From contig LUUF01000086.1 of assembly GCA_001644045.1 (NCBI GenBank), positions 54,535 to 118,534 on the forward strand: a stretch of 64,000 nucleotides of DNA. The letters are read 5' to 3'. Below are positions 17,353-27,426 of this stretch, piece after piece. This DNA comes from Methylomonas methanica (GTDB lineage Bacteria > Pseudomonadota > Gammaproteobacteria > Methylococcales > Methylomonadaceae). Under the pieces are notes generated by a model. The model ran no database searches and had not been told where the DNA came from. It saw only the letters and a list, made by a program, of their open reading frames with translations. The number at the start of each line of letters is the position of its first letter. Position 1 is the first letter of the stretch. Made by a program: the position numbers and the translations under genes.

Positions 17353-19328
17353 TTCGGCAAGCGGCGGTAATCGGCAGTATGCAGCACTGGATAGCGAAAG
17401 GCTGGTTGAGTCATTTGAATCGCGCCTTCGTGGGTTTTCTGTTGGAACTCGAGCCAAACGCTGCCGACGCGGTGCTATGGGCGGGGGCCTTGGTCAGCCA
17501 TCAGCTGGATAGAGGCGAGGTCTATCTGGACTTGGAAAAACTCTGCGAGCAGCCGGGGATGACGCTGGCCATTCCGGCCGATGATGCTTGGGCAGTGGAG
17601 CAAGATGCGGCTACGGCCGAATTGGCGCGCTTAAAAGTGTATAGCCTTGAAGTCTGGAAAACAGCGCTTGCGCAATCGAGGCTCGTGTCATCAGGAGAAG
17701 GCGATACGCCGCTGGTTTTGGCGGATAACCGTTTATATTTACGGCGTTACTGGCGCTACGAACAAGCCTTGCAGACTCTTATTGGGCTGCGATTACAAGC
17801 TACGCGAGAAAGTTTGCCGGAGTCTTTATCGGAACGATTGCAAAGTTTGTTTCCAACGAACTCGGAAAGCCCTGATTGGCAAAAAATCGCTTGTGTCCTG
17901 GCTTTGCGCGCGCGCTTTGCCATTATCACCGGCGGGCCAGGTACCGGTAAAACCACAACGTTAACCAAGCTGTTGGCTTTATTGATCCATTTAGCGCAAG
18001 AAGATAGTGAGAACCCCAAAAATCTGAATATTTTACTGGCGGCGCCCACCGGGAAAGCTGCGGCCAGAGTCAGCGAATCGATTGCCAAAGCGCTCGACAA
18101 TCTGGCTGTCGATGAAAGCATCAAACAATCTATTCCCAGAAAAGCCAGCACTTTGCACCGCTTACTGGGCAGCCGGCACGATTCGCGGCGCTTTCTGCAT
18201 AATCGTTACAATCCCATCGTCGCCGACATCGTGATCGTCGATGAGGCGTCGATGATCGATCTGGAAATGATGGCGTCGCTGTTGGAGGCCTTACCGGCAA
18301 ACACTCAATTGATCTTATTGGGCGACAAGGATCAATTGGCGTCGGTCGAGGCCGGTTCGGTGATGGGGGATTTATGCCGCGGCGCCGAACACGCCGCTTA
18401 CGATCCGGAAACCCTGGCCTGGATTGCCAACTATGCCGGAGAACGGCTTAAACCAGCCGCAGTGCCTGGTTCTGCTATCAATCAACAAACGATCATGTTG
18501 CGTCACAGCCATCGTTTCGATGAGCACAGCGGCATAGGACAATTAGCTAAAGCGGTGAATCAGGGAGATGCGTTGCGGGCCGAGGCGATCCTGAGCGACC
18601 TGGAACATTACCCGGATTTGCTGCCCGAACCTCGGGCCGACTATTTTGCTTTGCGGCAACAGCCAGCGCCGGATGCCGCCAATAGCTTGTTAAGAAAGCT
18701 GGTGACTAATACGGGCCGGTGCACCGATGACAAGCCACGGTCTCGCCCCGGTTACGGGTATTATTTGGCGCAAATCAGCGGTTGCCGGCCAAGCACAGCC
18801 GAGCAATACGACGAGTGGGCCATGCGAGTGTTGACTGCCTTCGATGCATTTCAGGTGTTGTCTGCGTTGCGCCGAGGCCCGTGGGGCGTGGAGGGCTTGA
18901 ATCAGCGCATTGAAGAGTGGCTGTTTGCAAAATCCAAGCAGGCGTTCTGGTACGAAGGCCGGCCGGTGATGATAACTCGCAACGATTACAATCTGGGGCT
19001 GATGAACGGCGATATTGGGATTGCGCTGCGAGATAGTACGGACAAACTGAAGGTGGCATTTCCCTGTGCCGATCCGTCGAGCAATCAGCAGATCCGCTGG
19101 ATATCGCCGATGCGTTTGCCGGATGTGGAAACGGCGTTTGCCATCACCGTGCATAAGTCGCAAGGCTCGGAGTTTAATCACGTGGCCTTGGTCCTGCCGG
19201 AAACTATCAGTCCGGTGCTCACGCGCGAATTAATTTATACCGGTATCACGCGCGCGAAGGAAGGTTTTACGTTGCTGGAAAGCAGTGGTGGGGTTTTTTC
19301 TAAAGCTATTTTGACATGCCGTAAATAG
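17349..19328 (+). CDS. recD: Exodeoxyribonuclease V alpha subunit RecD
   Basis: A 659-residue SF1B helicase, slightly longer than E. coli RecD (608). Walker A is TGGPGTGKTTTLTKL, Walker B lies in VIVDEASMIDLEMM, and the C-terminal helicase motifs appear as FAITVHKSQGSEF and ELIYTGITRAKEG. RecD moves 5'-3' and pairs with RecB in the RecBCD engine. Coupling by ATGA overlap to recB suggests matched subunit synthesis. A hairpin with GCCGGT/ACCGGC arms follows in the 55-base gap before the convergent tolC-like gene. Confidence 0.96.
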   Translation: MIRQAAVIGSMQHWIAKGWLSHLNRAFVGFLLELEPNAADAVLWAGALVSHQLDRGEVYLDLEKLCEQPGMTLAIPADDAWAVEQDAATAELARLKVYSLEVWKTALAQSRLVSSGEGDTPLVLADNRLYLRRYWRYEQALQTLIGLRLQATRESLPESLSERLQSLFPTNSESPDWQKIACVLALRARFAIITGGPGTGKTTTLTKLLALLIHLAQEDSENPKNLNILLAAPTGKAAARVSESIAKALDNLAVDESIKQSIPRKASTLHRLLGSRHDSRRFLHNRYNPIVADIVIVDEASMIDLEMMASLLEALPANTQLILLGDKDQLASVEAGSVMGDLCRGAEHAAYDPETLAWIANYAGERLKPAAVPGSAINQQTIMLRHSHRFDEHSGIGQLAKAVNQGDALRAEAILSDLEHYPDLLPEPRADYFALRQQPAPDAANSLLRKLVTNTGRCTDDKPRSRPGYGYYLAQISGCRPSTAEQYDEWAMRVLTAFDAFQVLSALRRGPWGVEGLNQRIEEWLFAKSKQAFWYEGRPVMITRNDYNLGLMNGDIGIALRDSTDKLKVAFPCADPSSNQQIRWISPMRLPDVETAFAITVHKSQGSEFNHVALVLPETISPVLTRELIYTGITRAKEGFTLLESSGGVFSKAILTCRK

Positions 19329-19383
19329 CGCCGCCCGGGAGGCTCAGGCCGGTATCATTAACCACCGGCTCTGCGGGGCAGGG

Positions 19384-20703
19384 TTAGTTCTTACTCAGCG
19401 TTCCCTGTAGATATTGATTGATCTGTTCCAAATCCTGTTCGTTCAGACTACCGGCCGCTTCCTTGAGTTTGATGCCGTTAATCAAGTAGTCGTAACGGCT
19501 TCTGGCGTAATCGCTTTTGGCTTTATATAAATTACGTTGTTCGGTAAGAACGTCCACCATGGTTCGGGTACCCACTTCAAAGCCGGCTTCAGCCGCTTCC
19601 ACGGCCATTTCCGCCGATTTGCTGGTGGCGTCCAGCGCTTTGACTCTGCTGATGCTGGAAACCACGCCGCGAAACGCATCTTTAACGCCGCGATTGATGC
19701 TGCGTTTTACCTTGGTCAAATCTTCCTTGGCGGCTTCGTATTCGTAGGCGGCCTGGCGACTGCGGGACGAAGTGCCGCCGCCTTCGAACAGGGGAAGGTT
19801 CAACTGCAAGCCCACGCTTTCGTTGTCGCCGCGTAAGCCGTAGCGGTTGCCGGTATCCTGGTCTCCGTATTGGGCGACGATATCCAAGGTCGGTAAATGT
19901 TTGGACTGCTGCAATTCCACATTTTTACGGACGTATTCCGCTTGGTTGAGTTGCGCGACGATAGAGAAATTATTGTTCTCCGCCGCATTCGACCAGGATG
20001 ACAAATCCTCGGGTGCGGGCGGGCTGAGCGGAATTTGCGGTTGTAAGCTGTTCAGGTCGGCGGCATTCTCGCCTATGATTTCCCGCAGGGCTTCCTTGCT
20101 GTTATCCAACTGGTTTTGTGCTTCTATTTCGCTGGCCAGCGCCCTATCGTAACCGGCTTGCGCTTCATAGACATCGGTTATCGCTATGATGCCCACGTCG
20201 AAACGCTGCTTGGCTTGTTCCAATTGTTTTTCGATGGATTTCTTTTCAGAGTCGGCAAATTCCAGGTTATCTTGCGCGGCCAGAATATTGAAATAAGCCT
20301 CGGCAGTTCTGCGGATCAAGCTTTGCTGTTTGGCCTGAAACTGAGCTTCGGCCTGGGCAATCTTGTTATCGGCCTGATCTAGCTGTACCCAGTGGTCCCA
20401 GTGAAACACCGGTTGCTTTAAGTTGAAGCCTAACTTGTGATCCCAGTAATGTTGCAGGGTAGTACCCAAGAAGCTGGTACTTTCCAAACGATTGCGGCTA
20501 CTGTTGGCATTAAAGGAAATATTTGGCAACATTTGCGCGATACTTTGCGACTTGATCTCTGCGGTAGCGAGTTTATTGATGTCCGAGCTTTTAAACTCCG
20601 GGTCATTGGCTTTCGCTAGCTGATAGGTTTCCAGTAAATCCTGGCAAAAAGCGGGGCTTCCCCATGTCAGAGCTACGAAAAACGTGGGTAACAGTTTTGT
20701 CAT
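19384..20703 (-). CDS. tolC: TolC-family outer membrane channel
   Basis: A 439-residue outer membrane efflux protein with a signal peptide (ends about residue 20, SPAFC/Q). The two OEP repeats are visible: LLETYQLAKANDPEFKS with LPNISFNANSSRN in the first half, and LPTLDIVAQYGDQDTG with LNLPLFEGGGTSSR in the second. The long coiled helices (RRTAEAYFNILAAQDNLEFAD) form the periplasmic tunnel. It serves type I secretion or RND efflux as the outer membrane exit. No pump genes adjoin, as is usual for a general TolC. The promoter would lie in the AT-rich gap at 20704-20836. Confidence 0.9.
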   Translation of the reverse strand: MTKLLPTFFVALTWGSPAFCQDLLETYQLAKANDPEFKSSDINKLATAEIKSQSIAQMLPNISFNANSSRNRLESTSFLGTTLQHYWDHKLGFNLKQPVFHWDHWVQLDQADNKIAQAEAQFQAKQQSLIRRTAEAYFNILAAQDNLEFADSEKKSIEKQLEQAKQRFDVGIIAITDVYEAQAGYDRALASEIEAQNQLDNSKEALREIIGENAADLNSLQPQIPLSPPAPEDLSSWSNAAENNNFSIVAQLNQAEYVRKNVELQQSKHLPTLDIVAQYGDQDTGNRYGLRGDNESVGLQLNLPLFEGGGTSSRSRQAAYEYEAAKEDLTKVKRSINRGVKDAFRGVVSSISRVKALDATSKSAEMAVEAAEAGFEVGTRTMVDVLTEQRNLYKAKSDYARSRYDYLINGIKLKEAAGSLNEQDLEQINQYLQGTLSKN

Positions 20704-20836
20704 TGAGAAATCTTGCGAGGAGAGTTGAAAATAAACTTTAATTATGGCCTAAAATAACTAATGTAACGCGATAATTTAAGGCTGACGTAAGCTAGTGTGC
20801 GCAGACTTGATTAGCGAGCAGTCAATTTTAACCTTA

Positions 20837-21477
20837 GGGTACCTCTAATAATCCAATTAAGAGTTGTTTCTGAGGTTTAAAACGGCTTCAAAAGCCGAAT
20901 TTTCCAAACAATCATCTTCCCATAAGAGCCTTTTCGGCTCCTATGGGCGTCATCAAGACGCAGCTACCCTGCGAATAGCGCAAAAACTCCTCACGTTGTA
21001 AACCAAGTTCATGAAACCGATACTCACTTCTGAGCGAGCCAGCTCGATGCAACGGACTGTCTTTCCGCTCCATTGCACCATCCAGGCAAACACGTGTTCG
21101 ACCCGGCAACGGGTTTTGGAGCGGGTGCTACTGCCTTGTTTTTCCCGGTCGGTCAGTGGTTTGCCGCGCACCCCTTTGTGGTGAATCCGGCTGCGGTAAC
21201 CTTGGTATTCAAGATGGGCTTCGACAGCTTCGGATCGATAGGCACTGTCAGCCCACACATCCCGGATGGTGTTGCCGCTATCGAACAAGACGTTCAGGGC
21301 TTGGGAGTCGTGGACGCAGGCATCGGTGACCTTGTATTTGCGCACCAACTTGTGCGCGTGGTCGACGTTGAAGTGGTTCTTATAGCCTAATAGCTCTTAT
21401 CACCCTTCTTGATCCAGCGTTGCATCGGTATCCTTCGGCGGCGTTTGGCGGCTGACCAGTTCTACACAATCGACCAT
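20837..21477. mobile_element. Decayed IS5-family insertion sequence, one end lost
   Basis: The left boundary is set at GGGTACCTCTAATAATCC (20837-20854), typical of IS5-family terminal repeats. I find no inverted copy on the right side, where IS homology stops near 21477. The inner DNA encodes the C-terminal half of a transposase on the minus strand. It is therefore a one-ended remnant that cannot move by itself. It borders the AT-rich DUF4301 segment. Confidence 0.7.
20953..21477 (-). pseudogene. IS5-family transposase remnant
   Basis: The distal part reads as an IS5 DDE transposase: VTDACVHDSQALNVLFD, DVWADSAYRSEAVE (catalytic Asp region), and RVEHVFAWM (catalytic Glu region), ending with YNVRSFCAI. 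Upstream the frame is broken at least twice. One base too many precedes the RWIKKGDKSY segment (near 21420), and one is missing just before GYKNHFNVDHAHK (near 21390). The N-terminal DNA-binding part is gone. It is not functional. Confidence 0.8.
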
Positions 21478-21854
21478 AAGCAGTCAATTATGATATAGAA
21501 TTTCCGTTTAGCTCCAAGGCCGATGCATGTTGCCATTTGAATATAATGAGGAATTGTGCTCAACGGTAACTCATACGGGAATCAATCGGATATCAGTGTT
21601 TTTCTAGAGTAGGGTCGATTTTGGTAGAGACTACGGAGTCGGATTTCACACCACAATCCCCGTTGTGGGCAGATCAATGCCCTTTTTCGGTGGTAAAGAG
21701 GCTTACTATGGTCATGGCGGGTATCAGCAGAAATGGGTTGCCGCTTTTTTCTCATCTGATGGTTTTTTCGGGGTGGCCAAATGTGGCTGTACTTTTGTCC
21801 TACAATTAATTGTGTAGATACATATAAAAAAATTACAACATCAAAAATTATAAT
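21478..21854. other. 377-base gap between IS remnant and AT-rich gene
   Basis: No recognisable gene. A frame open on the + strand from 21608 to 21817 reads like protein (rich in Gly, Phe and Tyr, with PVVGRSMPFFGGKEAYYGHGG) but has no start codon and no match I know; it could be the tail of a lost gene. The base composition turns AT-rich from about 21800, which probably marks the edge of the foreign segment. Confidence 0.4.
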
Positions 21855-23384
21855 ATGATGCTATCAAAAAACGATTTACAGCAAATTAGCGAAAAATGTA
21901 TTTCAGAATCACAAATTTTTTATCAGCTTAAATGTTTTGAAACTGGTTTCCCATTTTTGAAAATTATTAATGCTGCATCACCAGAGCAGGGTATTACGAT
22001 TGCTTCGGATGCACAACTTAATGATTTGTTGGAAACATGGGAAGCTTATTTGAAAAGTAATGCTTCAATACTCAAATTTGTTCCGGCATCGGGTGCGGCC
22101 AGCCGTATGTTTAAAGATTTGTATGAGTTTTTGGATGCCGATTATGCCGAACCAAAAAAACCCGCTGAAATTAAATTTATTACTGAAATTAAAAACTTCG
22201 CTTTTTACAATGCTTTGAATGAATGTTGTTTGAAAAATAATAACAAAAGCATTGATGATTTGATTAAATATGGAGAAACGAAAGCTATTGTGTCTAATTT
22301 ATTAGACAGTAATGGCTTGAATTACGGTGTATTGCCTAAAGGTTTGCTCTTATTTCACACATATAATAACGAAAAACGTACTCCGCTGCAGGAGCATTTG
22401 GTGGAAGGTGGATTGTATGCTTCTAATGCATCCAATGAGGTAAATATTCATTTCACAGTTTCAACTGAACACCGTCAACTGTTTGAAAATCATATAAATG
22501 ATACGCTTTCTGAATACGAGAAAGTGCTGGCTAAAATATTCAACATCAGTTTATCAGAGCAAAAACCATCGACAGACACTATAGCTGTCGACCAACAAAA
22601 TCAACCCTTTCGCGAAGATGGAAAATTAGTTTTTCGCCCCGGAGGACATGGTGCTCTTATTGAAAATCTGAACGATTTGAATGCAGATGTTATTTTTATT
22701 AAAAATATTGATAATGTGGTTCCTGATTCGCTTAAAGATCAAACGGTTAAATATAAGAAAGCTATTGCGGGTTTATTGATTAAACTTCAACAAAAAGCGT
22801 TTGAATATCTTCAATTATTGGAGAAAGATAATATATCTATTTCAAACTTTCATGAAATTTCTCTATTTTGCGAAAAGGAGCTTAATAATATTCACCCTGA
22901 AATTAATAAATTGAATGAAAGTGAATTAAAACAGTATCTGAAATCAAAATTAAATCGTCCGATTAGAGTCTGTGGTATGGTTAAAAATACCGGAGAGCCT
23001 GGAGGTGGTCCTTTTCTTACTGTAAATGCAGATGGAACCGTGTCTACTCAAATTCTCGAAAGTTCGCAAATTGATTTATCAAATCCGACTGAAAAAGCTA
23101 AAATGATGCATTCAACACATTTTAATCCTGTTGATTTGGTATGTGGAGTGAAAAATTATAAAGGCGAAAAATTTAATCTTTTACAATTTGTCGATAAGCA
23201 AACCGGATTTATTTCATCGAAATCGAAGGGTGGTAAAGAGTTGAAAGCTTTAGAGTTGCCCGGACTTTGGAATGGAGCCATGAGCGATTGGAATACAATT
23301 TTTGTTGAAGTTCCTATCGAAACATTTAATCCGGTAAAAACTGTGAACGATTTGCTTCGTCCTGAGCATCAGCAAACAAGATAA
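21855..23384 (+). CDS. DUF4301 family protein, AT-rich, probably acquired from Bacteroidetes
   Basis: A 509-residue protein matching DUF4301, a family found mainly in Bacteroidetes. Blocks that stand out are VPASGAASRMFKDL (residues 76-89), LPKGLLLFH (160-168), RPGGHGALIENL (261-272), IKNIDNVVPD (282-291), and NTGEPGGGPF later. The glycine-rich first motif, LPKGL and the PGG..L / N-x-DN pair resemble UDP-sugar pyrophosphorylases, so a nucleotidyltransferase-like fold is my inference. The DNA is much richer in A+T than its neighbours (14 G/C of 60 at 22201-22260). There is no Shine-Dalgarno before the ATG, which is normal in Bacteroidetes but odd here. A decayed IS lies upstream and a broken galU tail downstream. 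Expression is uncertain. Confidence 0.85.
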   Translation: MMLSKNDLQQISEKCISESQIFYQLKCFETGFPFLKIINAASPEQGITIASDAQLNDLLETWEAYLKSNASILKFVPASGAASRMFKDLYEFLDADYAEPKKPAEIKFITEIKNFAFYNALNECCLKNNNKSIDDLIKYGETKAIVSNLLDSNGLNYGVLPKGLLLFHTYNNEKRTPLQEHLVEGGLYASNASNEVNIHFTVSTEHRQLFENHINDTLSEYEKVLAKIFNISLSEQKPSTDTIAVDQQNQPFREDGKLVFRPGGHGALIENLNDLNADVIFIKNIDNVVPDSLKDQTVKYKKAIAGLLIKLQQKAFEYLQLLEKDNISISNFHEISLFCEKELNNIHPEINKLNESELKQYLKSKLNRPIRVCGMVKNTGEPGGGPFLTVNADGTVSTQILESSQIDLSNPTEKAKMMHSTHFNPVDLVCGVKNYKGEKFNLLQFVDKQTGFISSKSKGGKELKALELPGLWNGAMSDWNTIFVEVPIETFNPVKTVNDLLRPEHQQTR

Positions 23385-23404
23385 TTTGTTTACAATTAAA
23401 GACA

Positions 23405-23646
23405 GCTGCTATTTTTGAAAAAATCGAAAACACCGGGAGCGGCGCAGGCGGAGAAATTCAGCTAACTGATGCGATTGCAGCGTTGATGAAAGACGAGCAA
23501 GTATGTCTTACGAGTTTGAAGGCAATCGTTACGATTGCGGATCAAAATTCGGCTTCTTATTGGCTAACGTCGAGTACGGTTTGCTGCACCAGGAAATTAA
23601 ATCCGAATTCGCCGCGTATTTGCAGCAACGCGTCAGCAAAATTTAA
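23405..23646 (+). pseudogene. galU: galU 3' remnant (UTP-glucose-1-phosphate uridylyltransferase)
   Basis: The first frame reads AIFEKIENTGSGAGGEIQLTD and onward to KDEQV (about 23408-23502). The frame one base over then continues with SYEFEGNRYDCGSKFGFLLA and ends after LQQRVSKI at the TAA 23644-23646. Together these are the C-terminal third of GalU, broken by a one-base deletion near 23502. The N-terminal two thirds are absent: the foreign AT-rich segment begins where they should be. It is a dead gene; the cell presumably keeps another galU. Confidence 0.8.
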
Positions 23647-23671
23647 CAGTCTTGGCACGGAATGGCGATTA

Positions 23672-24562
23672 TTACCCGCCATTCCGTTGTTGCCGGCGAT
23701 TGACGATTTCGTAAATCAACAGTGCGCACATAATCAGCGCCGTGCCAGCGATAGTTTTCACCGTCAACGGTTCATGGTTGACACTATAGCCCAGCAATAA
23801 GGACATAATCGGCGTCATCAGATTCATCATCGCCACGTTAGTGGCTTGCATATTGTTCAATATGAAATAATACAAAGCAAAACCCAGGGTTGTCGCAACG
23901 ACGCCAAGGTAGGCTATCGAATAAAGGGTCTGCTCCGGAATAGTTTCAGGCAATATGCCGTCATCCAGCCAATACCAGGTGCAGAAATACAATGGCACCG
24001 AGATTAACAATCCGCCCGTGACTAATTGTAAAGCCGACAAGCGCGCATCAATTTGTTTGACCCACACCGCGCTGGCCGCGTGTATAAAGGTTGCCACCAG
24101 CACGCCGATCACGCCTTGTAGAGCCATTTCATCCAATTCCAGCGCAGAACTGAACATCACTACTAAACCGCCCACACCCAAGCTATATGCAAATAACTTA
24201 CCCCAGCCCAGACTGCGCTCTTTTAAGTATGCGGCAGCCATAAAGGCGGTCATAAAGGGGCTTAAGCCAAAAATTACTGAGATCCAGCCGGACGGCACAA
24301 ATTGCGCGGACCAATAAGTAATCAACATACTGCCGTAGAGTTGAATTGCCACCGCTAGATAGGTAAGTAACGCCAGCCGATTGAGCGGCAAGCGTCGACG
24401 CAACAACAGCAGTAGCAACAGCAAACAGGTCAGGCCGGTGGTCATTCGCGCCGTTGCACCGAACACGAAGCTGACGCCGAGACTACTCCATTTGATGGCT
24501 AGCGGCGTCGTCGTCCAGACCAGCACCACACCGATATATGCTAAAGCCAGGCGAATTTTCAC
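23672..24562 (-). CDS. EamA/DMT-family transporter
   Basis: A 296-residue inner-membrane protein with about ten hydrophobic helices and the two-fold EamA repeat. Typical features are the first-helix VVLVWTTTPLAIKW, SVIFGLSPFMTAFMAA in repeat one, and NLMTPIMSLLLGYSVNHEPLT in repeat two. Members of the drug/metabolite family export amino acids or other metabolites; the substrate cannot be read from sequence. The GTG start lies one base after the acs stop, so it is co-transcribed with acs and probably translationally coupled. Confidence 0.87.
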   Translation of the reverse strand: MKIRLALAYIGVVLVWTTTPLAIKWSSLGVSFVFGATARMTTGLTCLLLLLLLLRRRLPLNRLALLTYLAVAIQLYGSMLITYWSAQFVPSGWISVIFGLSPFMTAFMAAAYLKERSLGWGKLFAYSLGVGGLVVMFSSALELDEMALQGVIGVLVATFIHAASAVWVKQIDARLSALQLVTGGLLISVPLYFCTWYWLDDGILPETIPEQTLYSIAYLGVVATTLGFALYYFILNNMQATNVAMMNLMTPIMSLLLGYSVNHEPLTVKTIAGTALIMCALLIYEIVNRRQQRNGG

Positions 24563-24563
24563 C

Positions 24564-26504
24564 TTAAGGCAGTTTCAAGCGATTGGCGATTAATTGCTCG
24601 ACCACTGACGGATCGGCCAGTGTGGACGTATCTCCCAGATCGTGGAATTCGTTGGCGGCTATTTTGCGCAAGATGCGGCGCATGATCTTGCCGGAGCGCG
24701 TTTTGGGCAGGCCGGGCGCCCATTGAATCAAGTCTGGCAGGGCGATGGCGCTGATTTCTTCGCGCACCAAATCTTTCAATTCGCCTTTCAGGCTACTGTT
24801 GCCCTCAATGCCGACGTTTAAGGTCACATACGCATAAATCCCCTGACCTTTAATCGGATGCGGAAAACCGACTACCGCGGCCTCGGCTACCAGGTCGTGC
24901 AATACCAATGCGCTTTCGATCTCCGCGGTACCCAAACGGTGGCCGCAAACGTTCAATACGTCGTCGATGCGGCCGGTAATCCAGTAATAACCGTCCTTGT
25001 CGCGGCGGGCACCGTCGCCGGCGAAATAATAGCCGGGGAACTTGGCGAAATAAGTGTCGATAAAGCGCGCATGGTCGCCATAAACCGTGCGCGCTTGGCC
25101 CGGCCAAGGATAGGTCAACACCAGGACACCTTCCGCTTCCCCTTCCAGGATGTTTCCATCCGGATCGAGTATCGCCGGTTTTACGCCAAAAAACGGCAGC
25201 GATGCCGAACCGGGTTTCAACGGCGTTGCGCCGGGTAAGGGTGTGATTAGAATGCCGCCGGTTTCGGTTTGCCACCAGGTATCCACCAAAGGGCAGCGTT
25301 TATTGCCGACCACCTGGTAATACCATTCCCAGGCTTCCGGATTGATAGGTTCGCCGACGCTACCGAGAATACGGAGAGAACTGCGTTTGGTGCGGGTGAC
25401 AAAATCGTCGCCCTGCGCCATCAACGCTCTAATTGCAGTTGGCGCGGTGTAAAAAATATTGACCTGATGTTTGTCGATAACTTGCCAGAAGCGGTCGGGA
25501 TGCGGGTAGGTCGGTACGCCCTCGAACATCAAGCTGGTTGCACCGTTACATAGCGGTCCGTAGAGCACGTAGGAATGGCCGGTAATCCAGCCGATGTCGG
25601 CGGTGCACCAGTAAACGTCGCCTTCCTGGTAATCGAACACGTATTTGTGAGTCATTGCCGCATACAGCAAATAACCGCCGGTGGTGTGCAATACGCCCTT
25701 TGGTTGGCCGGTGGAACCGGAGGTATACAGGATAAACAATGGATCTTCGGCATCCATCATCACTGGCTCGCAGTCGGTTGATGTGGTTTGCATGGCTTCG
25801 TGGTAGCAAATATCGCGGCCTGCGGTCCAGGGAATGTCGTGACCGGTATGCTTGATAACAATCACGGTATTCAAGTTGGGGCATTGATTGGCGGCTTTAT
25901 CGACATTCAATTTGGAATGCACAATTTTGCCGCCGCGATAGCTCTCGTCGGCGCAGATCAAAACCCTGCAATCGGCATCGATCACACGATCGCGCAACGC
26001 ATCGGCCGAAAAGCCGCCAAACACGATGGAATGCACCGCGCCAATCCGCGCGCAAGCCAAAATCACCACTGCCGCTTCTGCAATCATCGGCAGATAAATA
26101 CAGACTCTATCGCCTTTTTGTACGCCTTTGGCTTTTAACACATTCGCAAACTGACAGACTTGGGCATGGAGTTCGCGGTAGGTCAGTTTGCGGTCATGGG
26201 CAGGATCGTCGCCTTCCCAAATGATGGCCAATTGGTCGCCACGCTTTTCGAGGTGTCTATCCAGACAGTTGACGGTGACATTAAGTTTGCCCCCCAGAAA
26301 CCACTGTATTTCGCCCTTGGGGTAATCATATTGCAGTACCTGCTGCCAAGGCTGATGCCAGTCCAAAAATTCGGTGGCCTGTTCAGCCCAAAATGCTTCC
26401 GGTTCGGTTATCGATTGTTGGTAGAGACGCTGATAAGCAGCGCTATCGATATGTGCGCCGGCGGCAATCTGCGGATTAACCGGATAAATTTTTTGGTCTG
26501 ACAT
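24564..26504 (-). CDS. acs: Acetyl-CoA synthetase
   Basis: A 646-residue AMP-forming acetate-CoA ligase. The ATG at 26504 follows AAGGAGGT at ideal spacing, so the 28-residue longer frame is rejected. Diagnostic motifs are [15 protein letters not shown] (AMP/P-loop), WWQTETGG, the [20 protein letters not shown] hinge, and [15 protein letters not shown] with the lysine that is acetylated in relatives. It activates acetate to acetyl-CoA in the cytoplasm. It lies 26 bases downstream of gluQ and is immediately followed by a DMT transporter, forming a likely dksA-gluQ-acs-DMT transcript. Confidence 0.97.
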   Translation of the reverse strand: MSDQKIYPVNPQIAAGAHIDSAAYQRLYQQSITEPEAFWAEQATEFLDWHQPWQQVLQYDYPKGEIQWFLGGKLNVTVNCLDRHLEKRGDQLAIIWEGDDPAHDRKLTYRELHAQVCQFANVLKAKGVQKGDRVCIYLPMIAEAAVVILACARIGAVHSIVFGGFSADALRDRVIDADCRVLICADESYRGGKIVHSKLNVDKAANQCPNLNTVIVIKHTGHDIPWTAGRDICYHEAMQTTSTDCEPVMMDAEDPLFILYTSGSTGQPKGVLHTTGGYLLYAAMTHKYVFDYQEGDVYWCTADIGWITGHSYVLYGPLCNGATSLMFEGVPTYPHPDRFWQVIDKHQVNIFYTAPTAIRALMAQGDDFVTRTKRSSLRILGSVGEPINPEAWEWYYQVVGNKRCPLVDTWWQTETGGILITPLPGATPLKPGSASLPFFGVKPAILDPDGNILEGEAEGVLVLTYPWPGQARTVYGDHARFIDTYFAKFPGYYFAGDGARRDKDGYYWITGRIDDVLNVCGHRLGTAEIESALVLHDLVAEAAVVGFPHPIKGQGIYAYVTLNVGIEGNSSLKGELKDLVREEISAIALPDLIQWAPGLPKTRSGKIMRRILRKIAANEFHDLGDTSTLADPSVVEQLIANRLKLP

Positions 26505-26530
26505 AACGTAACCTCCTTCTTTGAACGTTA

Positions 26531-27424
26531 TTAATTGTGTTGTAAGGCTGAGACGGCTTGGGTGTTCGTCAAGCGTTCGGTTTGCCAATGTTCAATGGCC
26601 CATTCCAGAATACTGTCGATTGCAGCCAGCCGCAAATCGGGCGGTGGATTTTGCTTGAGTAAGGTTAGCAGCAGAAACAAGGTTGGTCCGGCTTGATTTG
26701 GATTGGCGGCTTCGGCGCGGGTTTGCTTACTCAGCTTATTGCCTTCCGAGTCGACAATCAATGGAATATGCATGTACAGCGGCGACGGGTAACCCAGCAA
26801 ATGCTGTAAATACTGCTGTTTGGGAGTTGAATCCAATAAATCGTAACCTCTTACCACCCGATTAACCGCTTGCCGTTGGTCGTCGACGACGCAAGCTAAT
26901 TGGTAAGCGATGATGCCGTCCTTACGTTTGACGATAAAGTCGCCGTGCTCTCTAGCCAGGTTTTGGGTGATTTCACCCTGCAAGCCATCAACAAAGCGCA
27001 TCGAAATATCCGCCGTTTTTACCCGCAGCGCATGTGGCGCATTTGTCGATTGTGCCTTGGTGCGGCAATGGCCCGGATAAATCAAAGTCGAATTCGCCAA
27101 TAAGCTGCGACTACAGGTGCAAGGGTAAAGCTTATGCTGGTTTTGCAATTCGACAATGGTTTGTTGGTATTGATCGAGATGCTGGCTTTGGTAATCCACC
27201 TCGCCGTCCCAATGCAAACCAAAGCTTTGCAGGCAATTCAGGATGTCGTCGCTGGCTCCCGGCATATTGCGAGGCGTATCGAGATCGTCGATGCGCAGCA
27301 ACCATAGCCCTTTATGCTGACGGGCATCCAGATAGCTGGCGAGAGCGGTGTATAAAGAACCGAGATGAAGCGGGCCGGTAGGCGAGGGCGCAAACCGGCC
27401 GATATACGGTGCGGAATTGGGCAG
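26531..27424 (-). CDS. gluQ: Glutamyl-Q tRNA(Asp) synthetase, start codon not canonical
   Basis: This tRNA synthetase fragment-like enzyme glutamylates queuosine in tRNA(Asp). It shows [20 protein letters not shown] (HIGH motif), the zinc ligands CTCSR and PGHC, and KLSKQ in place of KMSKS. It is about 297 residues, normal for the family. The frame holding YIGRF has no ATG, GTG or TTG between the upstream in-frame TGA and the motif. Initiation must use CTG (27424), ATT (27427) or ATT (27436, 6 bases after AGGGA). The coordinate given is the CTG. The gene directly follows or overlaps dksA, the usual gammaproteobacterial arrangement, so translational coupling may help start it. Confidence 0.88.
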   Translation of the reverse strand: MPNSAPYIGRFAPSPTGPLHLGSLYTALASYLDARQHKGLWLLRIDDLDTPRNMPGASDDILNCLQSFGLHWDGEVDYQSQHLDQYQQTIVELQNQHKLYPCTCSRSLLANSTLIYPGHCRTKAQSTNAPHALRVKTADISMRFVDGLQGEITQNLAREHGDFIVKRKDGIIAYQLACVVDDQRQAVNRVVRGYDLLDSTPKQQYLQHLLGYPSPLYMHIPLIVDSEGNKLSKQTRAEAANPNQAGPTLFLLLTLLKQNPPPDLRLAAIDSILEWAIEHWQTERLTNTQAVSALQHN

Positions 27425-27426
27425 AA

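Noticed and set aside
21621..21809. 62-codon frame with an ATG-type start between IS remnant and DUF4301
   Set aside because: No ribosome site, and another frame over the same bases looks more protein-like; neither can be assigned.
23483..23800. 105-codon + strand frame near the galU tail
   Set aside because: It reads in the wrong frame over most of the galU fragment and then antisense to the EamA transporter; no domain is seen.
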